Positions 6,474 to 13,254 of a stretch of DNA of 16,488 nucleotides are shown one piece after another (position 1 is the first letter of the stretch; every line of letters starts with the position of its first letter). The stretch covers positions 1 to 16,488 of the forward strand of contig DATMLF010000207.1 in the NCBI GenBank assembly GCA_035570595.1, in the 5' to 3' direction. The position numbers and the translations under genes are program-made. The notes beneath the pieces were generated by a model. It saw only the letters and a list, made by a program, of their open reading frames with translations, did no database searches and was not told the DNA's origin. This DNA comes from AP-15 sp035570595 (GTDB lineage Bacteria; Pseudomonadota; Alphaproteobacteria; ATCC43930; CGMCC-115725).

Positions 6474-7661
6474 TCAGATGACGCCGCTCGCGCGCAGGTC
6501 GGCGATTTTCGCGTCGCTGTAGCCAAGCCCGTGCAAGATGTCGTCGGTATGCTCGCCGAGGCCGGGGGTCGGGCGCAGCTTCTCGGGCTCGGGCGTGCGG
6601 GTCATGTTGATCGCCTGGCCGACGGCCTTCAACGGGCCGAGCCGGGGATGGTCGATCGGCCGCGCCATTTCGAGATGCTGCACCTGCGGGTCGGCAAAGG
6701 TCTGGTCGATCGTGTAGATCGGCCCACACGGCACGCCGACCTCGTTCATCAGCTCGACCCAATAGGCGCTCGGGCGCTTTTTGGTGATCTCGCCGAGCGT
6801 TTCGTTGAGCGCCTTGCGGTTCTTCGAGCGCGCCGCCCCGGTCGCGTAATCAGGGTCGTCGAGCAAAGCCGCCGCGTCGGCCGCCTCGCAAAAACGACGG
6901 AACATGTGGTCGCCCGACGCGGCGATGTTGATCTGCCCGTCCGAGGTCGGGAACACCCCGGTCGGAATCCCGGTCGGGTGGTCGTTGCCGGCTTGCTTGG
7001 CGACCTCGCCCGCCATCAGCCAGCGCGAGCCCTGGAAATCGAGCATGAAAATCTGCGCTTCAAGGAGCGAGGTGTGCACCCACTGCCCCTCGCCCGAGCT
7101 CTCGCGCTCGAGCAGCGCCATCAGGATGCCCTGGGCCAGCAGGATCCCGGCGCACAGGTCGTCGATCGGGATGCCGACCCGCACCGGCCCCTGGCCCGGC
7201 AAGCCGGTGATCGACATCAGCCCGCCCATGCCCTGGGCGATCTGGTCGACCCCCGGCCGCTTCGCGTAGGGGCCGGTCTGGCCAAAGCCGGAGATGCTGC
7301 CATAGACGATGCGCGGGTTGATCTTTTTGACGCTCTCATAATCGACGCCGAGCCGGTATTTCACCTCGGAGCGGAAATTCTCAACGATGACGTCGGCGTC
7401 CTTGGCCAGGTCGAAAAAGATTTCGCGCCCTTCCTTGGTCTTCAAATCGAGCGTGAGGCTGCGCTTGTTGCGGTGCAGGTTCTGGAAATCGAACCCATCG
7501 CGGCGCGCGCCGGTCACGTCGCGGCCGTCGTCGCCGCGGCGCTCGATCTTGATGACGTTCGCGCCCCAATCGGCGAGCTGGCGCACCGCGGTCGGCCCGG
7601 CGCGGGCATGGGTCAGGTCGAGAACGGTGAATTTCGCCAGCGGCAGGGTTCCGACGCTCAC
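6474..7661 (-). CDS. CaiB/BaiF family (class III) CoA-transferase
   Basis: This 395-residue enzyme moves CoA between carboxylic acids through an enzyme-bound aspartyl-CoA. Family features in order are FTVLDLTHARAGPTAVRQLA at the N-terminus, NVIKIERRGDDGRD, the HRNKRSLTLDLKT segment, ENFRSEV, GSISGFGQTGPYAKRPGVD, and the conserved aspartate region GIPIDDLCAG. The end carries ADPQVQHLEM and RPTPGLGEHTDDIL. Length matches the family. The start is set at a GTG (7661) because GAAAGG lies nine bases upstream; a start at 7712 would add 17 residues not typical of the family. It is the first gene of a minus-strand set leading to the MFS carrier and the crotonase, so it probably activates the imported acid. 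The donor and acceptor acids are unknown. Confidence 0.92.
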   Translation of the reverse strand: MSVGTLPLAKFTVLDLTHARAGPTAVRQLADWGANVIKIERRGDDGRDVTGARRDGFDFQNLHRNKRSLTLDLKTKEGREIFFDLAKDADVIVENFRSEVKYRLGVDYESVKKINPRIVYGSISGFGQTGPYAKRPGVDQIAQGMGGLMSITGLPGQGPVRVGIPIDDLCAGILLAQGILMALLERESSGEGQWVHTSLLEAQIFMLDFQGSRWLMAGEVAKQAGNDHPTGIPTGVFPTSDGQINIAASGDHMFRRFCEAADAAALLDDPDYATGAARSKNRKALNETLGEITKKRPSAYWVELMNEVGVPCGPIYTIDQTFADPQVQHLEMARPIDHPRLGPLKAVGQAINMTRTPEPEKLRPTPGLGEHTDDILHGLGYSDAKIADLRASGVI

Positions 7662-8127
7662 GGTAGCGGCCCTTTCTTGGTTCGAGAATTTAGCCGGCCG
7701 CCCTGCCGACACGGACCCACACGGCTCCGCGAACAGCGCAACGGCTGGTTTCAGCCGTCAACTCTCGCCCCTGTGGCGCATCCCGGTCAAGCTGTCCGCC
7801 ACGTCGCGCTCCGCGAGCCCGCTTGCCGTCACCGCCGGCGAGCCGTCCGGAGAACCGGAGCGTACCGCGTAGGATGGGTTGAGCGGAGCGAACCCCATTT
7901 TTTCGCCGTGGTTTCGCGGCCGCTCAACCCACCGTACGAGTTGACGCCCTCGCCGATAGCCCGGCGGCATTGCCGGCGCATCGCTACCCTCGAATGCAGC
8001 CGAGGATAATCGGTTTCCCTCATCTCGCGGTGCGCTACTATGATGCGTCGGCAAGTATCATTGAAAGGCGAGGTTTGGAGTGATCGATCATCGGGTGCGT
8101 CGCGTCCGGGCAATGGTGCGCTGAGCC
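7662..8127. other. 466-bp spacer with hairpins, no gene seen
   Basis: The reading frames crossing this spacer on both strands look like shadows. It contains a perfect hairpin ACGGCTG-GTTT-CAGCCGT (7741-7758) without a following T-run, and an inverted repeat at 7869-7937. The promoters of the divergent CoA-transferase and NirD-like genes must lie here, but no convincing -35/-10 pair could be assigned. Confidence 0.6.
7869..7937. repeat. inverted repeat, dispersed-element type
   Basis: The left arm GTAGGATGGGTTGAGCGG (7869-7886) pairs with 7920-7937, whose complement is GTACGGTGGGTTGAGCGG; 16 of 18 positions match. The loop includes GAGCGAACCCCATTTTTTCG. The GATGGGTTGAGCG core resembles dispersed intergenic repeats in proteobacteria, but no second copy lies in this window. 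Confidence 0.7.
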
Positions 8128-8478
8128 ATGCCGGAGGAGCGCTGGGTCGAGGTCGGCGGGCTCGAGGACATCCCGCGGGAAGGCTCGCGGCGGGTGAAGC
8201 GGTCGGGCAAGCCGCACCCGATCGCCGTTTTCCGCACCGCCGACGACCGCGTTTTCGCGCTGGTCAACCATTGCCCGCACCGCGGCGCGCCGCTCTCGGA
8301 GGGGTTCATCCGCGGCTGCACGGTGTCCTGCCCGCTGCATGGCTGGGTCATCGATCTGGAGAGCGGCAAGGCTCAAGCCCCGGACGAGGGTGCCGCGGCC
8401 AAGATCGCGGCCCAGGTGGTCGATGGCCGGGTGTTTGTCGCGGCTTGGGCGGTCGGCGCCCCCGGCGGGTGGGAGTAG
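8128..8478 (+). CDS. Rieske [2Fe-2S] protein, NirD-like
   Basis: This is a 116-residue soluble Rieske-type ferredoxin. The cluster ligands are C49 and H51 (CPHRGAPLSEG) and C68 and H71 (CPLHGW), the standard C-x-H-x16-C-x2-H layout. The sequence around them, including WVIDLESGKA and DEGAA, and the C-terminal VVDGRVFVA closely follow the small subunit of assimilatory NAD(P)H nitrite reductase (NirD). No nirB-like gene is adjacent: upstream is a divergent CoA-transferase and downstream a convergent decarboxylase subunit. It may thus serve another oxidoreductase or a NirB encoded elsewhere. The start codon has only a weak ribosome binding site. Confidence 0.82.
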   Translation: MPEERWVEVGGLEDIPREGSRRVKRSGKPHPIAVFRTADDRVFALVNHCPHRGAPLSEGFIRGCTVSCPLHGWVIDLESGKAQAPDEGAAAKIAAQVVDGRVFVAAWAVGAPGGWE

Positions 8479-8496
8479 AAGCCGCAGGGCTGCGCG

Positions 8497-9084
8497 TCAG
8501 GTGTCGAGGCCGATCGCCCGACGGAACCGGATTTTGAGGTAGACCCCGTCGCGCGGCGGCAATACCCGCGGCGGCTCGTCGGCGCGGATCGCGACGCAGG
8601 CGAACAGGGTGGTGGTCGACTTGTGGACGCGGCCGGCAAATTCGCGCAGCCCCATCTCGTCGCTGATCTCGAAGGTTTCCCGGATGCCGCAGGCGCGCGC
8701 CACGCCGACCAGCGCCACCCCGCCCTCGGTATGGCTCGGCTGCATGCCGGTCTCGCCGTAATGGCCGTTGTCGAACACCGCCAGCGCCAGGTTCGGCGGC
8801 CGGCGCACCCCGATCGTGGCGAGCCCGCCCAGCCCCATCAGCATCTCGCCGTCGCCGGTCACGACCAGCACCCGATGCCGGGGCTGCGCCAACGCCAAGC
8901 CCAGGCCTACGAGCGCCGCCGACCCCATCGCGCCCCATAGATAAAAATTCCGCGGGTCGTCGCCGACCGAGGCGGCGTCCCAGCTGGTCGAGCCGAGGCC
9001 GGTGACCAGCAGCAGGTCGTCGCGCCGGTCGAGCAGGACGCGGATCGCGGCGCGGCGGTCGAGGCGGCGGTCGTTGGCGATCAT
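8497..9084 (-). CDS. ThDP-dependent decarboxylase beta subunit (sulfopyruvate/phosphonopyruvate decarboxylase-like)
   Basis: This 195-residue protein is the diphosphate-binding half of a split thiamin diphosphate enzyme. The cofactor motif starts at GDGE (residues 77-80) and ends with the asparagine of FDNGHYGETG (N106), giving the expected spacing of about 26 residues. The leader LVTGLGSTSWDAASVGDDPR and the MGSAALVGLGLALAQP segment resemble the beta subunits of sulfopyruvate decarboxylase (ComE) and the C-terminal half of phosphonopyruvate decarboxylase. Its ATG overlaps the stop of the alpha-subunit gene by four bases (ATGA), so the two are translationally coupled. The family decarboxylates 3-substituted pyruvates to aldehydes; no sulfonate or phosphonate gene is nearby, so the substrate is open. 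Confidence 0.83.
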   Translation of the reverse strand: MIANDRRLDRRAAIRVLLDRRDDLLLVTGLGSTSWDAASVGDDPRNFYLWGAMGSAALVGLGLALAQPRHRVLVVTGDGEMLMGLGGLATIGVRRPPNLALAVFDNGHYGETGMQPSHTEGGVALVGVARACGIRETFEISDEMGLREFAGRVHKSTTTLFACVAIRADEPPRVLPPRDGVYLKIRFRRAIGLDT

Positions 9085-9617
9085 TTCACCCACCGTTTGG
9101 CGCCGACGAGCCGCTGCGACAGCAGGACGGCAACCGCGAGGTCGCCGTTGTAGGCGCCCTCGACCGCGGCGGCGACGGTCTCGGCCGCGTCCTCCGCGCG
9201 CTCGACGCGATAAACAAGCACGTCCATCAGCTCGAGCGCCGCCGCGGTCTTGGTGCCCATCGGCACCTGCCACGGGTTGAACTCGGCCCATTCGCCGCGC
9301 ATCGTCACCAGCAGAACAAGCGGGAAACGGCAGTTTTTGGCGAGCGAGAGCATGTTGACGCAGTTGCCGACACCGCTCGACTGCATCAACACGGCGGCGC
9401 GCTGGCCGCCGAGCCAGGCGCCGGCGGCGACCGCGATCCCTTCCTCCTCGGTCGTCAACGCGATCCCCTGGATGTCCGGGTCGGCGCCGACCAGCTCGAT
9501 CAGGCGCGCATGCCCGGCATCGGGCACATAGCCGACCTGCGCGATGCCGGCCTGTTTCAGCACCGCGAAAATCTGGTCGCGCCAATCGGACGGTGACGAT
9601 GATGCGCGCTCGCTCAA
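9081..9617 (-). CDS. ThDP-dependent decarboxylase alpha subunit (sulfopyruvate/phosphonopyruvate decarboxylase-like)
   Basis: This 178-residue protein is the pyrimidine-binding half of the split ThDP enzyme. The glutamate that activates the cofactor lies in ALTTEEEGIAVAAGAWLGG (E57-E59). QSSGVGNCVNMLSLAK and RGEWAEFNPWQVPMG are further family motifs of the sulfopyruvate (ComD) and phosphonopyruvate decarboxylases. The start is taken as TTG at 9617 because AAGGAG lies seven bases upstream; the upstream ATG at 9659 would add 14 residues (MLGSLVTEHARRPR) without a ribosome binding site. The gene overlaps its beta-subunit partner by ATGA. It follows the HTH-citrate synthase gene on the same strand after 160 bp. 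Confidence 0.83.
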   Translation of the reverse strand: MSERASSSPSDWRDQIFAVLKQAGIAQVGYVPDAGHARLIELVGADPDIQGIALTTEEEGIAVAAGAWLGGQRAAVLMQSSGVGNCVNMLSLAKNCRFPLVLLVTMRGEWAEFNPWQVPMGTKTAAALELMDVLVYRVERAEDAAETVAAAVEGAYNGDLAVAVLLSQRLVGAKRWVK

Positions 9618-9624
9618 GCGCGGT

Positions 9625-9630
9625 CTCCTT
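9625..9630 (-). promoter_or_regulatory. ribosome binding site deciding a TTG start
   Basis: AAGGAG on the minus strand sits seven bases before the TTG at 9617 of the decarboxylase alpha subunit. It lies inside the longer ATG-started frame, arguing for the TTG start. Confidence 0.65.
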
Positions 9631-9777
9631 GCGTGCTCGGTTACGAGGGAGCCTAGCATGATCGCGCCGCGGCTTGAATCGGTTCCCGCAACCGCGTATC
9701 GGCCGGATCGAAACGCGGCTTGCCCGTATCGCGGCTCGATCTCGCCACCGCACCCACCCGCCTAGCTAACCTGCCAG

Positions 9778-10962
9778 CTAACAGGGTCCCGCATGGGGAC
9801 GCGGGCCGGCATAGCGAGCGCGCGGACGGATCAGGACGCCGCTTTCGTACTGCTCGATCGCATGCGCGACCCAGCCGACGGCGCGGCCGACCACAAAGAG
9901 GCCGAGCGCTGCGTTCGGCGGCAGTCCGAGCGCGGTCGTCGCCGCGGCGAGCGCGAAATCGACATTGGGGAGCCGGCCGGTGAGGCGCGCCCCGGCGGCG
10001 GCCGCCGCTGCGATGGCAGCTTGCGCCTGCGGCCGGGCGCGAGCCGTCGCCGCGAGGATCGCGGCTGCGCGCGGGTCTCCGTCGGGATAGAGGAAATGGC
10101 CGAAGCCGGGCAGATCCTCGTCACGGGCAAGCCGCGCCGCCATCAGGGTCAACGGGTCCTCGCTGCCGGCGATGTCGCGAAACAGCGCGGCAGCGCGGGC
10201 CGAAGCGCCGCCGTGCCGCCGCCCTGACAGCGCTGCCAGGGCCGCCACGACGACCGCATGGGGCGTGGCCGCGGTCGAGGCGACGCAGCGCGCGACAAAG
10301 GTCGACGCGTTCAGTTCGTGGTCGGCGAGCAGAACGAGGCAGCGCCGCACGAGGTCGGCGCCCGGATCGTCCAAGTCCCATGCCGCGGCGAGCTGGCGAT
10401 GGACCGGCTCGACCGCGACCCGACCGGGCGCAACGCATCCGGCGAGCGCATGCAAAATCCGCCGGCCGGTGCGCACGACGCCGAGCCGGGTCAGGTCGAG
10501 CGCCAGCAGGTCGGCGTCGGCGAGAGCCGCGAGCCTGGCCTGGCAGCGCTCGATCAGACCGGGCGGCCCCGCGCCCTCGGACGCCTGAGGCGTGGGTTCC
10601 TCGCTTTCCCCGCTTGCGCCGATAGGGTTGGGGTGAGGGGCCGCGTCCCCCCACAGCAGCGCCGCCACCTCCTCCAGCGTGGCGGTCTCGGCGAGACCGA
10701 TCGCATCATGACCGCGGTAATAAAGCCGGCCGCCCTCGATCAGACAGATCGACGAGACGATGATCGGCGCCAGCGCGTCGGCCGGCGTGGCGCGCCCCGG
10801 CGCCGCGGCGTCGCGCAACGCCTCGACATCGGCGGCGCGGTAGCGGCGCTGGCGCGTGCCCGGCACCGTCACCGAGCGCAGCCGGCCGCGGCTGACATAA
10901 GCGTAAAGCGTGTCGAGCTTGATCCCGAGGCGGTCGGCGGCTTCGCGCGCGGTCAGCAGCAT
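9778..10962 (-). CDS. citrate synthase family protein with N-terminal HTH DNA-binding domain
   Basis: This is a 394-residue fusion. Residues 1-50 form a MerR/excisionase-type helix-turn-helix: LLTAREAADRLGIKLDTLYA is the recognition element, followed by a wing (RLRSVTVPGTRQRRYR). The rest is a citrate synthase fold. The three catalytic residues are present: H250 in RRHGGASA, H289 in GFGHFLYPDGDPRA and D335 in NVDFALAA. Typical synthases have GFGHRVYK, so an arginine next to the second histidine is phenylalanine here. Residues of about 108-132 (PHPNPIGASGESEEPTPQAS and on) are a low-complexity insert that looks repeat-derived. A TTG six bases upstream is also possible; no clear ribosome binding site is seen. 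It faces a normal citrate synthase gene divergently across 89 bp. A citrate-synthase-like metabolic sensor controlling transcription is the likely role, by inference. Confidence 0.85.
   Translation of the reverse strand: MLLTAREAADRLGIKLDTLYAYVSRGRLRSVTVPGTRQRRYRAADVEALRDAAAPGRATPADALAPIIVSSICLIEGGRLYYRGHDAIGLAETATLEEVAALLWGDAAPHPNPIGASGESEEPTPQASEGAGPPGLIERCQARLAALADADLLALDLTRLGVVRTGRRILHALAGCVAPGRVAVEPVHRQLAAAWDLDDPGADLVRRCLVLLADHELNASTFVARCVASTAATPHAVVVAALAALSGRRHGGASARAAALFRDIAGSEDPLTLMAARLARDEDLPGFGHFLYPDGDPRAAAILAATARARPQAQAAIAAAAAAGARLTGRLPNVDFALAAATTALGLPPNAALGLFVVGRAVGWVAHAIEQYESGVLIRPRARYAGPRPHAGPC
10566..10640 (-). repeat. repeat-like insert within the HTH-citrate synthase gene
   Basis: On the minus strand this begins CCCCTCACCCCAACCCTATC and continues GGCGCAAGCGGGGAAAGCG. 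That matches the style of the common intergenic repeat CCCTCACCCCAACCCTCTCC...GCAAGCGGGAGAGG. A perfect palindrome ACGCC-TGA-GGCGT follows (10581-10593). It is in frame and adds about 25 residues between two helices of the synthase domain. Confidence 0.6.
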
Positions 10963-10967
10963 CGGCA

Positions 10968-10995
10968 AAGGTTGATTATTGAATCAAGGTTGACT
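10968..10995. promoter_or_regulatory. putative operator between divergent citrate synthase genes
   Basis: A palindrome TTGATT-ATTG-AATCAA spans 10972-10987, and a direct repeat AAGGTTGAYT occurs at 10968-10977 and 10986-10995 with an 18-bp period. TTGATT and TTGACT could also act as -35 elements for the plus-strand synthase. The adjacent gene encodes a MerR/excisionase-type DNA-binding domain, making this a candidate self-operator. The function is inferred. Confidence 0.4.
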
Positions 10996-11051
10996 TAGCT
11001 CAGGTCAGGAGATCAACTCCATCCATCCACACCGTCTACGCGGAGGAGCCG

Positions 11052-12380
11052 ATGAGCGCAATCGCCGATCTCGACCGGACGCAACCCCGGTTTGAGCAAA
11101 CCGCCCTCAAGCCGCTGCCCTTGTTGCGCCCCAGCCTCGGGGCGCCGATGGCCGACATCCGCAACCTCTACAAGGAACAGGGCTGCTACGCCTATGACCC
11201 CGCACTCGGCGAGACCGGCATCTGCCGCTCGGCGATCACCTATGTCGACGGCGACAACGGCGTGCTGCTCTATCGCGGCTATCCGATCGACGCCGTCGTC
11301 GAGAATTGCGAGTTTCTCGAAACCACTGCCCTGCTGCTCGACGGCGAATTGCCCGACGCGGCGCGGCTGGCGCGGTTCACCGGCGACATAGCCCGGTATT
11401 CGAGGCTGAACGAGCAGCTCCACACGATTTTTGGCGGCTTCCGCCGCGAGGCGCACCCGATGGCGGTCATGTGCAGCGTCGTCGGCGCCCTGGCGGCCTC
11501 GTACCATGACGGGCTCGACATCTTTGACCCCGGGCACCGGACGGTCGCCTCATATCGCCTGATCGCCAAGATGCCGACGATCGCCGCGATGGCCTACAGA
11601 CATTCGCTCGGCCAGCCGTTCGCGCAACCGCGGGATGACCTCGGCTATGCCGAAAACCTGCTCTACATGCTGTTCGCGTCGCCGACCGGGCCCTATAGCC
11701 CGGCGCCCGCGGCGGTAAAGGCGCTCGATGCGCTCTTGATCATCCAGGCCGACCACGAGCAGAACGCCTCGACCACGGCGATGCGGCTCGTCGGCTCGAC
11801 CCGCGCCAATCCCTACGCGTGCACCGCCGCGGCCATTGCCGCGCTGTGGGGGCCATTGCACGGCGGCGCCAACGAGGCCGTGCTGCAGACGCTGGAAGAG
11901 ATCGGCACGGTCGACCGCATCCCCGAAATGCTGCGCCGCGCGAAGGACCGCGGCGACCCTTACCGGCTGATGGGTTTCGGCCACCGCGTCTACAAGAGCT
12001 ACGACCCGCGCGCCAAGGTGTTGCGCCCGCTGTGCCACGAAGTGTTGGACGCCCTCGGCCAGCGCGACGACCCATTGCTGCGACTCGCGATGGAGCTCGA
12101 GCGGATCGCCCTCGAGGACGATTATTTTGTCAGCCGCAAGCTCTACCCGAATGTCGATTTCTATTCGGGGATCATCTTCCGCGCATTGGGGCTGCCGCCG
12201 CCGATGTTCACGCCGATTTTCGCGGTCGCGCGCACCGCCGGGTGGGTCGCGCATTGGAACGAGATGGTCGCCGACCCCGAGACTCGCATCTGCCGCCCGC
12301 GCCAGCTCTATATGGGGCCGGTCGAGCGCGCCCTCGTCCCGATCGCCGGCCGCCGGCCCCCTGGCCCGCCCGCCGGCTGA
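11052..12380 (+). CDS. gltA: citrate synthase
   Basis: This 442-residue cytosolic enzyme condenses acetyl-CoA and oxaloacetate to citrate. Catalytic residues are H270 (GPLHGGAN), H311 (GFGHRVYKSYDPRA) and D369 (PNVDFYSG), in nearly the same places as H264, H305 and D362 of the E. coli enzyme. GGAGGAG lies a few bases before the ATG and fixes the start. It lacks the longer beta-rich N-terminal domain motif set of some type II enzymes, but has YVDGDNGVLLYRGYPID, which is typical of the family. 2-Methylcitrate synthase activity cannot be excluded by sequence. It is divergent from the HTH-fused paralogue and probably controlled from the shared intergenic region. It converges with the amidohydrolase gene after 18 bp. 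Confidence 0.92.
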   Translation: MSAIADLDRTQPRFEQTALKPLPLLRPSLGAPMADIRNLYKEQGCYAYDPALGETGICRSAITYVDGDNGVLLYRGYPIDAVVENCEFLETTALLLDGELPDAARLARFTGDIARYSRLNEQLHTIFGGFRREAHPMAVMCSVVGALAASYHDGLDIFDPGHRTVASYRLIAKMPTIAAMAYRHSLGQPFAQPRDDLGYAENLLYMLFASPTGPYSPAPAAVKALDALLIIQADHEQNASTTAMRLVGSTRANPYACTAAAIAALWGPLHGGANEAVLQTLEEIGTVDRIPEMLRRAKDRGDPYRLMGFGHRVYKSYDPRAKVLRPLCHEVLDALGQRDDPLLRLAMELERIALEDDYFVSRKLYPNVDFYSGIIFRALGLPPPMFTPIFAVARTAGWVAHWNEMVADPETRICRPRQLYMGPVERALVPIAGRRPPGPPAG

Positions 12381-12398
12381 GCGGTCGCGGGCGTTTGG

Positions 12399-13226
12399 TC
12401 AGGCGGCGCGGTCCCAGCCCCACCAGGCGCACAGCGCATAGCCCATGACGAGCTCCTTGTCGCGGCCCTTCAGCCACGGCAATTCCTCGGTGAACATCGT
12501 CACGCATTGCTGCCACGAGCACGGCATCTTGGTGATGTCGGTGCCCCAGAACATGCGCTCCGGCCCGAACGCGTCGAAGACCTGCCACAGGTAGGCGTGC
12601 AGCGCCGGAAACGGATAAGCCTCGCTCGAATAGTGCGGCACGCCGGTTGCCTTGACTGCGACATTGGGTAATTTCGCCAACGCCAGCAGCTCCGGGATGT
12701 GGGTCATCGCCGCGGTGTCTTTCAGCGTGCTCGTGCCGCCCCGGCCGCCCAGATGGTCGATCGTCAGGCGCAGCCCAGGGTGGCGCTCGGCAATCCGGCC
12801 GAGCTCGGCGAGCGAACCCGTCGCCAATGCCGCGATCGGCACCCCGGCCTCCTCGGCCGCCGCCCACAGCCAGTCGATCGTGCCGTCGTGCAGCCATTGC
12901 CGCATCGGGTCGGTGAGAAAACCGTACCGCAGGCCGAGCATCCCCGGCTGCTCGCGCCATCGGGCGACCTTGGCGCGCGACTCCGACCGGTCGAGCGGCA
13001 CCGCCCCCATGATCGCGAACCGCCCGGGGTAGTTGCGCACGGCGGCGAACGCCATCTCGGTGGAGTTCGGGTCCCAGCCCGGCGGGTGAATGACCGCGGC
13101 ATCGACCCCGCCCTCGTCCATCAGCGCCACCGCCTCCTCGGGGGTAAACGCCGTCACCTGGCGATGCGACAGGTTGCTCGGCAGCCCCGATCCCCACAGG
13201 TGGATTTGCGCGTCGACAATCTGCAT
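12399..13226 (-). CDS. amidohydrolase family (amidohydrolase 2-type) protein
   Basis: This 275-residue TIM-barrel metal-dependent hydrolase or decarboxylase is of the amidohydrolase-2 branch. Expected metal and catalytic residues are seen: VDAQIHLWG at the N-terminus, the histidine of LTIDHLGGRGG in the middle, and the aspartate of FWGTDITKMP near the end. Members of this branch include ACMSD-type decarboxylases and lactone hydrolases; the exact reaction cannot be read off. GGAGAGG just upstream of the ATG gives a firm start. The trpF gene ends 28 bp upstream on the same strand, so the two are likely co-transcribed. Confidence 0.87.
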   Translation of the reverse strand: MQIVDAQIHLWGSGLPSNLSHRQVTAFTPEEAVALMDEGGVDAAVIHPPGWDPNSTEMAFAAVRNYPGRFAIMGAVPLDRSESRAKVARWREQPGMLGLRYGFLTDPMRQWLHDGTIDWLWAAAEEAGVPIAALATGSLAELGRIAERHPGLRLTIDHLGGRGGTSTLKDTAAMTHIPELLALAKLPNVAVKATGVPHYSSEAYPFPALHAYLWQVFDAFGPERMFWGTDITKMPCSWQQCVTMFTEELPWLKGRDKELVMGYALCAWWGWDRAA

Positions 13227-13254
13227 CGCATCCTCTCCTTGCTCGCGGCGCGCC

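Noticed and set aside
7741..7758. Perfect hairpin ACGGCTG-GTTT-CAGCCGT as a terminator
   Set aside because: No T-run follows on either strand, and it lies upstream of both flanking genes, not after one.
6351..8009. Plus-strand frame of 552 codons
   Set aside because: It is the antisense of the CoA-transferase gene, whose motifs are unmistakable. The composition resembles a shadow (repeated H, R, G, D, V).
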